From Acidobacteriota bacterium (lineage in GTDB: Bacteria > Acidobacteriota > Terriglobia > Versatilivoradales > Versatilivoraceae): 7,378 nt of DNA. Shown here piece by piece: positions 1-6,828 of the stretch. Location: the NCBI GenBank assembly GCA_026706225.1, contig JAPOZE010000248.1:1-7378 (forward strand), read 5' to 3'. Numbering within the stretch: position 1 is the stretch's first letter; each line of letters opens with the position of its first letter. Made by a program: the position numbers and the translations under genes. The notes beneath the pieces are model-generated. The model made no database searches. It was not told the origin of the DNA and saw only the letters and a program-made list of their open reading frames with translations.

Positions 1-346
1 TGAAGCGCACGCAGGACTTGCCCATATCCAGTTTCTTGCCGCTGGCCCTGAACTTCTCTTCAAACTCCGCCCTGGAGCCCTGGTGGCTGTAGACGCACAT
101 CAGGTAGAGCCCCATATGGTGCTTTTGCGAAGCCAGTCCGGCAAACATCAGGGGCTGCTTGTTGTAGGTATCGGGACAGCGCGCCAGCGGAACCTCGTAG
201 CAGATCATGCCCCAGTTCATGGTTTCGACGTAACCCGGCGGCAGATGTTGCAGGATCACCCGGCGCACGGCCCTCAGGGTCTCCGCACGCTCCTCGGGAA
301 GCTCCTGCAGGTACTCTTCAACCGTAGCGGCGCTGCTTCTTGCCAT
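1..346 (-). CDS. DUF1801 family protein, C-terminus cut by window start
   Basis: Reading the minus strand from the ATG at 346-344 gives 115 residues with no stop, running off the window edge. The protein begins MARSSAATVEEYLQELPEER. It carries the hallmarks of DUF1801 (YdhG-like fold): an N-terminal helix with YLxxLPxER (residues 12-20), LRAVRRVIL (24-32), MNWGMICYEVP (43-53), then FAGLASQKHHMGLYLM (68-83) and GKKLDMGKSCVRF (103-115). The family is usually about 120-140 residues, so only a short tail is missing. Members are small soluble proteins of unknown biochemical role, with no signal peptide or membrane segment here. A weak AGGG lies upstream of the start. The gene sits 53 bp downstream of the DUF423 gene in the same direction, so read-through from it is plausible. 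Family assignment is firm; function is not known. Confidence 0.9.
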   Translation of the reverse strand, partial: MARSSAATVEEYLQELPEERAETLRAVRRVILQHLPPGYVETMNWGMICYEVPLARCPDTYNKQPLMFAGLASQKHHMGLYLMCVYSHQGSRAEFEEKFRASGKKLDMGKSCVRF

Positions 347-399
347 GCTCGCACCCTATCAAGAACCACACCCGAACAGGGACAGCACCGGGCCAGCAC

Positions 400-774
400 T
401 CAACTCAGCTTCCTCCAGGCCTCCCAGACAAGCAAGCCCCATCCCACCAGGAAGCACAGGCCTCCTAAAGGGGTAATGGCTCCCAGGCCTCGAACTCCGG
501 TGAGGCTCAACGCGTAGAGACTTCCGGAAAAAAGAACGATGCCGGCCAACCAGAGGCCGCCGGACCACTGGAACACGGCGCCGCCCCACCGGTCCATGGC
601 CAGGGCCAGCGCCACCAATCCCAGGCCATGGACAATCTGGTAGCGGACGCCGGTCTCAAATATCGCCAGTAGATCGGCGGTAAGGCGCTGCTTGAGGACA
701 TGGGCGCCAAACGCGCCGGCAGCCACCGCCAGACCCACCATCAAGCAGCCCATCCCGAACCAGAATCGTGCCAT
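400..774 (-). CDS. DUF423 family small integral membrane protein
   Basis: This 124-residue protein is the full usual length of the DUF423 (YgdD-like) family. It has four hydrophobic segments at roughly residues 5-25, 45-62, 68-90 and 98-119. Recognisable family motifs are GAFGAHVLK (21-29), the FETGVRYQIVHGLGL stretch (about 39-53), the FSGSLYALSLTG segment (about 82-93) and GAITPLGGLCFLVGW (about 98-112). It should sit in the cytoplasmic membrane; no reaction or partner is established for the family. The ATG at 774 is supported by AAGGAG on the minus strand (788-783), 8 nt upstream of the start. The neighbouring DUF1801 gene follows after 53 bp. The strong opposite-frame reading at 507-710 is a shadow of this gene. 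Confidence 0.95.
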   Translation of the reverse strand: MARFWFGMGCLMVGLAVAAGAFGAHVLKQRLTADLLAIFETGVRYQIVHGLGLVALALAMDRWGGAVFQWSGGLWLAGIVLFSGSLYALSLTGVRGLGAITPLGGLCFLVGWGLLVWEAWRKLS

Positions 775-782
775 TGCAAAGT

Positions 783-788
783 CTCCTT
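783..788 (-). promoter_or_regulatory. Shine-Dalgarno site of the DUF423 gene
   Basis: AAGGAG on the minus strand, 8 nt before the ATG at 774, is a near-consensus ribosome binding site. It fixes the start of the DUF423 gene. It is the strongest such site in the left half of the window. Confidence 0.8.
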
Positions 789-899
789 CAATTCGCTCGC
801 CGCATGGCGGGAACCTCTTTTCGTGGACCTGCCGCCCGAGTGCGCCTCCAGCGCTATTCCCCGCCTCCCGAGACCCCTCTTCGGCGGAACGACTTTCGA

Positions 900-1328
900 C
901 TATTCCGCACCACCTCCGCCGGTGGGCAAGAACCGCCGCAACTCCGAGAGAGGAAGTCTCTCCAGCCAGCTCTTGGAGCGGCGCTTCAGGTAGACCCGGA
1001 TGCCGTCCCCGGCAGGTTCCATCCAGAATGCTTCCCAGCGCTCGGAGCCCAGTTCATTGAGCCGTGCCTGGTGGGATTGGGCGCCTTCCCGCGGCAGGTC
1101 CACAATCTTGTATTCCCAGTCGCCGATACGGCGCAGATCCTGTTGGGCCCACTCCAGGGCATCCTTGGGGACCTGCTGCCCCGACTCCCGGGCTTGCTGG
1201 TAGAGTTCCCGGACTCGCTCCTTCAGAGCGGCCACCCGATCATCGGGAGACGCCGGCAGGTCCGGGTCCGAGGCACAGCCGGCCACCAGCGCCGCCAGCA
1301 ACAGGTGCAGAAACACGGATTTGCTCAT
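900..1328 (-). CDS. Small lipoprotein with DUF4177-like C-terminal domain
   Basis: From the ATG at 1328 the product is 142 residues. Residues 1-17 form a lipoprotein signal peptide (MSKSVFLHLLLAALVAG) with a lipobox LVAG-C, giving a lipidated Cys18. Residues about 29-68 are a charged, heptad-like helix, followed by WEYKIVDLP (71-79), LNELGSERWEAF (90-101) and VYLKRRSK (112-119). That order of WEYK, LNELGxxxWE and a basic strand is typical of DUF4177-like small domains, whose function is unknown. The frame stays open upstream to an ATG at 1679, but that stretch is the repeat element and would bury the lipoprotein signal 117 residues inside, so 1328 is the credible start. The ribosome site is modest (GAGGG three bases before ATG). 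It probably anchors in a membrane facing the periplasm. The DUF4177 link is by motif only. Confidence 0.75.
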   Translation of the reverse strand: MSKSVFLHLLLAALVAGCASDPDLPASPDDRVAALKERVRELYQQARESGQQVPKDALEWAQQDLRRIGDWEYKIVDLPREGAQSHQARLNELGSERWEAFWMEPAGDGIRVYLKRRSKSWLERLPLSELRRFLPTGGGGAE

Positions 1329-1433
1329 GGGCCCTCTATTGTCTCCAACCCGACCCAAAAGTCCAACCCTGATCCGCAGGAGCAGCTTACCTAAACGGTT
1401 GAGGCAATAACCAAGAAGAGGAATAGAGTCATC

Positions 1434-1503
1434 CACGAAGGAACACGAAGATTCACGAAGGGGAACGACGGACCACGAATGGACACGAATGGACACCAAT
1501 AAT
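1434..1503 (+). repeat. Seven-copy 10-bp tandem array (CACGAAnnnn)
   Basis: Seven units of exactly 10 bp follow one another: CACGAAGGAA, CACGAAGATT, CACGAAGGGG, AACGACGGAC, CACGAATGGA, CACGAATGGA and CACCAATAAT. Units 5 and 6 are identical; unit 4 and unit 7 are the most diverged. The first six bases are conserved and the last four vary. A 10-bp period is close to one helical turn and is not a multiple of three, so it is not a coding repeat. Confidence 0.85.
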
Positions 1504-1561
1504 CCGATTGATGAGTTGAGCCTTCTGCAATATTCGGTAGCGGCACGTTTACCGGGAATGG

Positions 1562-1627
1562 CCACAAGAGGCACAAAAACACAAATTATGACTTTTGTGC
1601 TTTTTGTGACTTTTGTGCCTTTTGTGG
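1562..1627 (+). repeat. Long imperfect hairpin with a 9-bp tandem right arm
   Basis: Bases 1562-1578 pair with 1611-1627 over 17 positions (one is G·T). After a small asymmetric internal loop, 1580-1585 pair with 1603-1608, leaving a loop of 17 nt. Most of the right half is four 9-bp units at 1591-1626: ACTTTTGTG, CTTTTTGTG, ACTTTTGTG and CCTTTTGTG. No T-run follows the stem on either strand, so it is not a standard intrinsic terminator. The AT-rich arms stand out against the GC-rich surroundings. Confidence 0.8.
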
Positions 1628-1753
1628 TGAGACAGCATTTTTCGCCAAGTCCCACCCGACGTGTCCATTCGTGGTTCATCTTCCCTTACGGCGGCCCTCG
1701 GCGCTGATCCGAAAGCGATGGAAAGAGTCCGGCGGCTGTACTAAGATCACGGC

Positions 1754-3784
1754 ATGGCTCTCCGCGTACTCGGTTTGTGGCTGCTTCTGGGACAGTTGGC
1801 TGTTGCGGCGGTGGTCGGCGTGGAAGTGCAGGGCCGGTCAGAGGTTCTGCACGGACGCAGTTTCGGAGCGGCGGGCACCTACGAGAAGATCCACGGAAGG
1901 GTATTCTTCGAAGTCGACCCCAGCCTGGAGCAGAACCGGATCATCTGCGACATCGACCTGGCGCCTCGCAACCGGCGAGGCAAAGTGGAGTTCTCCTCCG
2001 ACTTTTATCTCATCCGACCCACCCGTCCCGGCAAGGGAAACGGGACCGTCCTCTACGAGGTCTGCAATCGAGGCCGCAAAGGGATGCTGGGCATGTTCAG
2101 CCGGGCGACTTCGTCTCGGGAACTGACCACCCCGACGGAGTTCGGAGACGCGCTGCCGCTGGACCACGGCTTCAGCCTGGCCTGGCTGGGCTGGCAGTTC
2201 GACGTCCCCCGGGTCTCCAACCGTCTGAGGCTGCACGCGCCGGTGGCCAGGCAGGGCTCGACACCCATCCGGGGGCTGGTGCGGGCCGAGTTCGTTCCCG
2301 AATCCAAGATTCTGAGCTTCCCCCTGGCCGACCGGAACATGGATCCCGCCTATCCCGCCATCGATCCCGATGACCCCGACCTGAAGCTGACGGTCAGAGA
2401 CCTGACCGACGGACCCAGGAAGATCGTGCCGCGCAACCAGTGGCGCCTGGCCCGGGAGGAAAATGGAAAACTGGTCCCCAGCAGCGGACAGGTCTTCATG
2501 GCCTCGGGATTCGAACCGGGGCGAATCTACGAGTTGGTTTATGCGGCCGAGAATCCGACACTGGTGGGATTGGGCCCGGCGGCCACCCGCGACTTCATCG
2601 CATTCCTGAAGTATGGCGGAGCTTTCGAGGAGGGCAGCTCGGCACGGGGAATGGGATCCGGCCTGCGGAGAGCCATCGGCTTCGGGACATCTCAAAGCGG
2701 GCGCTTCCTTCGAACCTTTCTCTATTACGGGTTCAACCAGGACGAGGATCGGCGCCCGGTCTTCGACGGCGTCATCTCCCACGTGGCCGGCGCCAGCCGG
2801 GGCAGCTTCAACCACCGCTTCGCCCAGCCCTCCCGGGACGCCCACTCCTTCATGAACACCTTCTATCCCACGGTCATCTACCCCTTTGCCGACCTTCCGC
2901 TGCCCGACCGTGAAAGAGGCCTCAACGAAGGGGTGCTGGACCGCAGCATGCGGCAGGAATCAACCCCGAAGATCTTCTACACCAACGCCTCTTACGAATA
3001 CTACGGGAGGGCCGCTTCCCTGATTCACACCAGCCTCGACGGCGCCCGGGATGTGTCGCTGGCCCCAAACACCCGGGTTTATGTCTTCGCCGGCACCCAG
3101 CACGGCCCCGCCTCCTTTCCGCCCCGAAGGAGGAGCACCGCCAACCTGCCCAATCCCAACGATTTTCGCTGGCCCATGCGGGCTCTGCTGCTGGCCCTGC
3201 AGGCCTGGCTGGCCGAGGACCGGCAACCGCCTCCCTCGCAGTATCCCCGAATTTCCAAGGGAGAGCTGGTGCCCCTGGATCACATGAGCTTCCCCAGGAT
3301 TCCCGGCGTCCGGCTTCCCGTCAGGATGATGCAGCCCTACCGCCTCGACTACGGCCCCGATTTCCGGACCAGGGGGATTGTGACCCGGCAGCCGCCCCGG
3401 GTGGGAGGGGCCTTCAGGCCGCTGGTTCTCCAGGTGGACCGGGACGGCAACGAGCTTGCCGGCATCCGCCTTCCCGTCGTCCAAGTGCCCCTGGCCACCT
3501 ATACCGGGTGGAACCTCCGGCATCCCGACATCGGCTCGCCGGCAGAGCTCTACAGCATGGTGGGATCTTTTATCCCCTTTCCCGGAACCCGGCGGGAACG
3601 GCTGCAGGCGGGAGACCCCCGTCTCTCCATCCCCGAGCGTTATCCGAGCCGGGACGACTACCTGCGGCGGATTCGAACCGAGGCCGGACGCCTGGCGAGA
3701 CAGCGCTATATCATCGGCAGCGACGTCCCCCACCTCACCCGGCAGGCGGCGGAGCTGTGGGATTACTTGAAGAGTAAACGCTAG
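1754..3784 (+). CDS. Secreted alpha/beta hydrolase of the Abhydrolase_10 family
   Basis: The 676-residue product starts with a hydrophobic signal peptide (residues 1-19, likely cleaved near AVA-A), so it is exported. The ATG at 1754 is the earliest possible start, because an in-frame TAA lies 12 bp upstream; the ribosome site is weak. Conserved blocks are GRSFGAAGTYEKIHGRVFFE (34-53), YEVCNRGRKG (101-110), AAENPTLVGLGPAATRDFIA (264-283), the nucleophile region GFGTSQSGRFLR (309-320), NASYEYYGRAASLIHT (411-426) and FAGTQHG (445-451). By analogy with the GCSTGGR elbow of tannases and feruloyl esterases, Ser313 is the likely nucleophile and His450 the likely triad histidine. Glu415 is a candidate acid. 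It should hydrolyse an ester or amide; the substrate is unknown. The DUF4432 gene follows after 26 bp. Family call is firm; catalytic residues are inferred from motif position. Confidence 0.9.
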   Translation: MALRVLGLWLLLGQLAVAAVVGVEVQGRSEVLHGRSFGAAGTYEKIHGRVFFEVDPSLEQNRIICDIDLAPRNRRGKVEFSSDFYLIRPTRPGKGNGTVLYEVCNRGRKGMLGMFSRATSSRELTTPTEFGDALPLDHGFSLAWLGWQFDVPRVSNRLRLHAPVARQGSTPIRGLVRAEFVPESKILSFPLADRNMDPAYPAIDPDDPDLKLTVRDLTDGPRKIVPRNQWRLAREENGKLVPSSGQVFMASGFEPGRIYELVYAAENPTLVGLGPAATRDFIAFLKYGGAFEEGSSARGMGSGLRRAIGFGTSQSGRFLRTFLYYGFNQDEDRRPVFDGVISHVAGASRGSFNHRFAQPSRDAHSFMNTFYPTVIYPFADLPLPDRERGLNEGVLDRSMRQESTPKIFYTNASYEYYGRAASLIHTSLDGARDVSLAPNTRVYVFAGTQHGPASFPPRRRSTANLPNPNDFRWPMRALLLALQAWLAEDRQPPPSQYPRISKGELVPLDHMSFPRIPGVRLPVRMMQPYRLDYGPDFRTRGIVTRQPPRVGGAFRPLVLQVDRDGNELAGIRLPVVQVPLATYTGWNLRHPDIGSPAELYSMVGSFIPFPGTRRERLQAGDPRLSIPERYPSRDDYLRRIRTEAGRLARQRYIIGSDVPHLTRQAAELWDYLKSKR

Positions 3785-3796
3785 CAGCGTGTGAAC

Positions 3797-3801
3797 AGGG
3801 G
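3797..3801 (+). promoter_or_regulatory. Ribosome binding site choosing the ATG of the DUF4432 gene
   Basis: Three in-frame candidate starts follow one another: TTG at 3805, TTG at 3808 and ATG at 3811. AGGGG here lies 9 nt before the ATG but only 3 and 6 nt before the two TTG codons. This favours 3811. Confidence 0.65.
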
Positions 3802-3810
3802 CCGTTGTTG

Positions 3811-4935
3811 ATGAGCCAGGACACTCCAATCGCCTTCGACGCCAACAAGTTCGAGCTCATCCACCAGGTGGGCGGCATCCGGACAGCCACCTTCGACTGG
3901 CCCGACGCCGGCGGCGCCCCCGGGTGCCGGGTGGCGATGGTGAATACGGGTTCAGGCCTGCGTTTCACGGTGGCGCTGGATCGCGGCGGCGACATCGTGG
4001 AGGCTTTCTACGGAAGCCACAGCCTGGCCTACCTGACTCCCAACGGCTACCGCCCGCCGCGGCAGCCTCTCCACCGCGACGAGGACTGGCTGGCCGCCTG
4101 GCCGGGAGGGCTCCTCACCTCCTGCGGCCCCCGCTACATCGGACCCGGGCGAGAGGAGGACGGCCTCAAGCTGGCCCTGCACGGCCAGCACACCAATACC
4201 CCGGCGGCGCTGCTCGAATTGAAGAACCCCGATCCCGGCCGCGGCGACCTCGACATGCGCCTGGGACTGGTGATTCGCGACACCCAGATGTACGGGCCGG
4301 TGGTTGAAGTCCGCAGGCGGATCGCCTGCCGTCTGGGTAAGCCCGTCATTCGACTGCGGGACGAAGTGGCCAACCTTGGAAACTCCACCGTCGCCCACAA
4401 CTGGTTGTACCACGTGAACCTGGGCTATCCCCTGCTGGACACAGGGTCGCAACTGGTTTACGGCGGACGGGTCAACGGAGGCTGGCAGATGAACGCCGAC
4501 ATGTCCATGGCCGATCTCTCCCGATCGGACAGCGACCTCCAGGGCTACCTGACGGTGCCCGAACCGCTCCCCGAGCACGCCGCCTGCGGCTCCCGGGGCC
4601 TGATCCTGGATATCGCCGGCGATGCCGAGGGTCTGGCCCACTGTGCAGTGGCCAACCGGGGACTCGGCCTGGCCGTGGAGCTCTGCTATCCGGTTCGACA
4701 ACTGCCCCGGCTGGCCAACTGGCAGCACTATGCTCCCGGCGGTTCCTACGTCTCCGCTCTGGAGCCCTTCAGCGGCTCCCTCTGGGGCAAGGACCAGGAC
4801 CACCATCCGCTGGCCGCACAGTGGCTGGAACCGGGTCAGACGCGCCTCTACGAAGTCGAGATCCGCACGCGCGCCGGCTCGACCGCCATCGACAGTCTAC
4901 TGGATGAGAAACCACCGCTAAGTTGGGAGTTGTAA
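3811..4935 (+). CDS. DUF4432 family protein, galactose-mutarotase-like fold
   Basis: From the ATG at 3811 the product is 374 residues with no signal peptide, so it is probably cytoplasmic. DUF4432 landmarks are LDRGGDIVEAFYGSHSLAYL (56-75), WPGGLLTSCGPRYIGPG (97-113), LALHGQHTNTPA (121-132), NWLYHVNLGYPLLD (197-210) and ANWQHYAPGGSYVSALEP (302-319). The fold is that of aldose 1-epimerases. By position, His201 in YHVNLG and Glu318 in ALEP match the mutarotase acid/base pair, and His124 may help bind sugar. A role in interconverting or binding a sugar is likely; which sugar cannot be read. It starts 26 bp after the hydrolase gene and ends 25 bp before the metalloprotease gene, which suggests co-transcription. 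The long opposite-strand readings at 3952-4806 are shadows of GC-rich codon use. Confidence 0.88.
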   Translation: MSQDTPIAFDANKFELIHQVGGIRTATFDWPDAGGAPGCRVAMVNTGSGLRFTVALDRGGDIVEAFYGSHSLAYLTPNGYRPPRQPLHRDEDWLAAWPGGLLTSCGPRYIGPGREEDGLKLALHGQHTNTPAALLELKNPDPGRGDLDMRLGLVIRDTQMYGPVVEVRRRIACRLGKPVIRLRDEVANLGNSTVAHNWLYHVNLGYPLLDTGSQLVYGGRVNGGWQMNADMSMADLSRSDSDLQGYLTVPEPLPEHAACGSRGLILDIAGDAEGLAHCAVANRGLGLAVELCYPVRQLPRLANWQHYAPGGSYVSALEPFSGSLWGKDQDHHPLAAQWLEPGQTRLYEVEIRTRAGSTAIDSLLDEKPPLSWEL

Positions 4936-4960
4936 GGGGATTTCCGGGAGCATCGGCGCC

Positions 4961-6760
4961 ATGAAAATCCAGGGGCTTGTTCTTGTCTCCATCCTGCTGG
5001 TTGCCACCGGCGACGCCATGGCCTCACCGGACTGGGTCCGCATCGAATCGCCGCACTTCGAGCTGTTCACCAATGCCGGGGAGAGAAGCGGACGCCGGAC
5101 CATTCTCTATTTCGAGCAGGTCAGAGACTTTTTCCTCAAGACCGGCAGCGTGGGCGAAGTGCCTACTTCCCCCGTCCGCATTATCCGGTTTCGCTCCCCC
5201 AAGGAATTTGACCCCTACCGGCCCTACAAGGCAGCGTCAGCCTTCTACATGTCCAGCCCGAAGCGGGACCTGATCGTGATGGGCACGCCGAACCGCCAGA
5301 CCAAGAATGCAGCGGTTCACGAGTACGTCCACCTGCTGGTGAAACACTCCGGAGCGGAAATTCCCGTCTGGTTGAACGAGGGCCTGGCCGAGCTCTATTC
5401 CACGCTGGAACCGCAAGGGAAACAGGTGACCTTTGGAAAGCCCGCTCGTTTGCTTGGGGACAGGAAGTGGCTGCCGATCAGGGAATTGATATCGGTCGAC
5501 TACGACTCTCCTCATTTTGATGAGAGCGACCGCACCAAGGTCTTCTACGCTCAGAGCTGGGCGCTCACCCACATGCTCTGCCTCTCAAATCAATATCGGG
5601 AACGGTTTGCCGACTTTCTCAAGGGGGTAGACGGCGACACTGGCGAAGAGGCTTTTCGATGGGTATACGGAAAGACTCTCGACCAGGTCGAGAGCGACTT
5701 CAAGCGCTATGTGGTCCGCAAGCGCCTCCCCACAACGGTCTATGAGATTCGCCTGGACAAGTCTGTCGAAATGCCCAAGGTCCAGCCGGCAACCGCCACC
5801 GAAGTCAGTCTGGTCCAAGCCGGCCTGCTGGTTGGATTGAACAGGCGGGAGCAAGCCCTGGAAATCTACCGCGACCTGGCCCGGCAGGATCCCGGGGACT
5901 GGCGGATTCCGGAAGCGCTCGGCTATCTGGCCAGCTATTCGGGGGATGGGGACTCGGCTCGGCGGCATTTCGCCAGGGCGGTCGAACTGGAGGCAGCCAA
6001 TCCCCGGCTCCACTACGACTACGCGCTGCTGCTGCAGGAGGCCGATGCCGAACCCGAAGTCATCAAGCCGGTGTTGCGCAAGGCGATCGCTCTAAAGCCG
6101 GATTTCGATAACGCGCACCGTTTGTTGGGCTCGGTTCTGCTGTTGGAGGGAAAAGCCGGCATGGCCCTGGCCCAGTTGATGCGGGTCAAGCAGATCAGCC
6201 GTGAGGAAGCCGTTCACCACTACCAGACAGTGGCCCAGCTCTACCACCGGCTGGGCAGGATTGAAGCCGCGCGCCAGGCGGCTGCTCTCTGCCGCAAGTA
6301 TGCGCGGTCCTCCGAGGAGGTGGATCTGGCGGAAGAGCTGTTGGAATGGCTCGGCATGGGGAGTGAAGATGCCCCGGAGGAAGCGCCACCGTTGGCGGCC
6401 GCCGAAGCGCCGGAGGCGACAGCCTTCGCCCCGATCCGGGAGGAACCCGACCGACCGGTGAACGTGCCTGACGGCGTACCCGGCGCCCTCAAGGCACCGA
6501 GTCGGCTGGAAGTGCAAGGATTGTTCTCCAGGCTGGACTGCCTGGGAGATCGGGCCCGCTTGCATCTTCAGATCGAGGGGGGAGTTCTGCCTCTGGCGAT
6601 TCTGGATGCGGCCTCAGTGAGTGTCTCGGGCCCGGAGGGCGGCCTGGTCGAACTTGGATGCGGCGAACAGAAACCCCGGCCGGTGACGGTTGAGTACCAG
6701 CCCTTCGAAGATCTCGATTTCGGGACCGAGGGCATTGTCAAGGTCATTCAATTTCGGTAG
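4961..6760 (+). CDS. Secreted peptidase-MA-like zinc metalloprotease with TPR repeats
   Basis: The 599-residue product has a signal peptide (1-21, cleavage after AMA), so it is exported. Residues about 24-255 form a gluzincin-type domain. VHEYVHLLVKHSG (119-131) gives zinc ligands His120 and His124 with catalytic Glu121, and PVWLNEGLAELY (135-146) supplies the downstream Glu, probably Glu140. The segment AQSWALTHML (197-206) is also typical of peptidase-MA/DUF1570-like proteins. Residues about 283-448 make five TPR-like helical pairs, a protein-binding scaffold. A Pro/Ala/Glu-rich linker (about 466-512) leads to a C-terminal beta-rich domain (about 513-599) with Cys527 and Cys567, which I cannot name. 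GGGAG lies 10 nt before the ATG. Family call is good; the substrate is unknown. It starts 25 bp after the DUF4432 gene, in the same direction. Confidence 0.85.
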   Translation: MKIQGLVLVSILLVATGDAMASPDWVRIESPHFELFTNAGERSGRRTILYFEQVRDFFLKTGSVGEVPTSPVRIIRFRSPKEFDPYRPYKAASAFYMSSPKRDLIVMGTPNRQTKNAAVHEYVHLLVKHSGAEIPVWLNEGLAELYSTLEPQGKQVTFGKPARLLGDRKWLPIRELISVDYDSPHFDESDRTKVFYAQSWALTHMLCLSNQYRERFADFLKGVDGDTGEEAFRWVYGKTLDQVESDFKRYVVRKRLPTTVYEIRLDKSVEMPKVQPATATEVSLVQAGLLVGLNRREQALEIYRDLARQDPGDWRIPEALGYLASYSGDGDSARRHFARAVELEAANPRLHYDYALLLQEADAEPEVIKPVLRKAIALKPDFDNAHRLLGSVLLLEGKAGMALAQLMRVKQISREEAVHHYQTVAQLYHRLGRIEAARQAAALCRKYARSSEEVDLAEELLEWLGMGSEDAPEEAPPLAAAEAPEATAFAPIREEPDRPVNVPDGVPGALKAPSRLEVQGLFSRLDCLGDRARLHLQIEGGVLPLAILDAASVSVSGPEGGLVELGCGEQKPRPVTVEYQPFEDLDFGTEGIVKVIQFR

Positions 6761-6814
6761 GGATTTGTCTTGAGTGTTTACGTGAGCCCAAAGCGAAATC
6801 TTGCATTGGGACAG

Positions 6815-6820
6815 AAAGGA
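6815..6820 (+). promoter_or_regulatory. Ribosome binding site supporting a GTG start
   Basis: AAAGGA lies 8 nt before the GTG at 6829, a good spacing. The alternative in-frame ATG at 6850 has only GGGA directly against it. The site therefore favours GTG as the start of the last gene. Confidence 0.6.
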
Positions 6821-6828
6821 CGGCGCCA

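Larger units (their letters stand above)
1434..1675. repeat. Non-coding fold-back (MITE-like) repeat element between divergent genes
   Basis: The 425-bp gap between the leftward lipoprotein gene (start 1328) and the rightward hydrolase gene (start 1754) is largely occupied by this structured block. Its ends are related: ACCACGAATGGACACG at 1472-1487 recurs as its exact reverse complement at 1660-1675. The left edge itself (CACGAAGGAACACG) matches the inverted right edge (CACGAATGGACACG) at 12 of 14 positions. Inside are a 10-bp tandem array and a long hairpin of 9-bp units, annotated separately. TCATC occurs just outside both edges (1429-1433 and 1676-1680), which could be a target-site duplication. 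No transposase is visible. Sequence of this flavour is, from memory, scattered between genes in several environmental phyla. Whether it moves is inference. The rest of the gap (1329-1433 and 1676-1753) shows no gene and no convincing promoter. Confidence 0.6.

Noticed and set aside
83..517. 144-codon plus-strand open frame
   Set aside because: It is antisense to the DUF1801 and DUF423 genes, both of which have clear family motifs.
768..1394. 208-codon plus-strand open frame
   Set aside because: It spans the DUF423 start, the intergenic gap and the whole lipoprotein gene in antisense; composition is Arg/Pro-rich with no motif.
1434..1626. CRISPR array
   Set aside because: The repeated units are 9-10 bp and directly adjacent, with no spacers of constant length and no cas genes.
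1562..1627. Intrinsic transcription terminator
   Set aside because: The stem is long and AT-rich and no T-run follows it on either strand; it also lies between divergent gene starts, where no terminator is needed.
1730..1753. Sigma-70 promoter for the hydrolase gene using TACTAAGAT as a -10 box
   Set aside because: The -10 resemblance is weak, no -35 box stands at a proper distance, and it would leave almost no leader before the ATG.
1838..2845. 335-codon open frame on the minus strand opposite the hydrolase gene
   Set aside because: It lies wholly antisense to a gene with firm family motifs, has no recognisable domain and is typical of spurious open frames in GC-rich DNA.
3805..3810. TTG start codons for the DUF4432 gene
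   Set aside because: They lie too close to the AGGGG ribosome site; the following ATG at 3811 has better spacing.
2960..3829. 289-codon minus-strand open frame over the end of the hydrolase gene
   Set aside because: It is Gly/Pro/His-rich low-information sequence antisense to the conserved C-terminal half of the hydrolase.
3952..4806. 284-codon minus-strand open frame opposite the DUF4432 gene
   Set aside because: It is antisense to conserved DUF4432 motifs and shows no domain or signal of its own.
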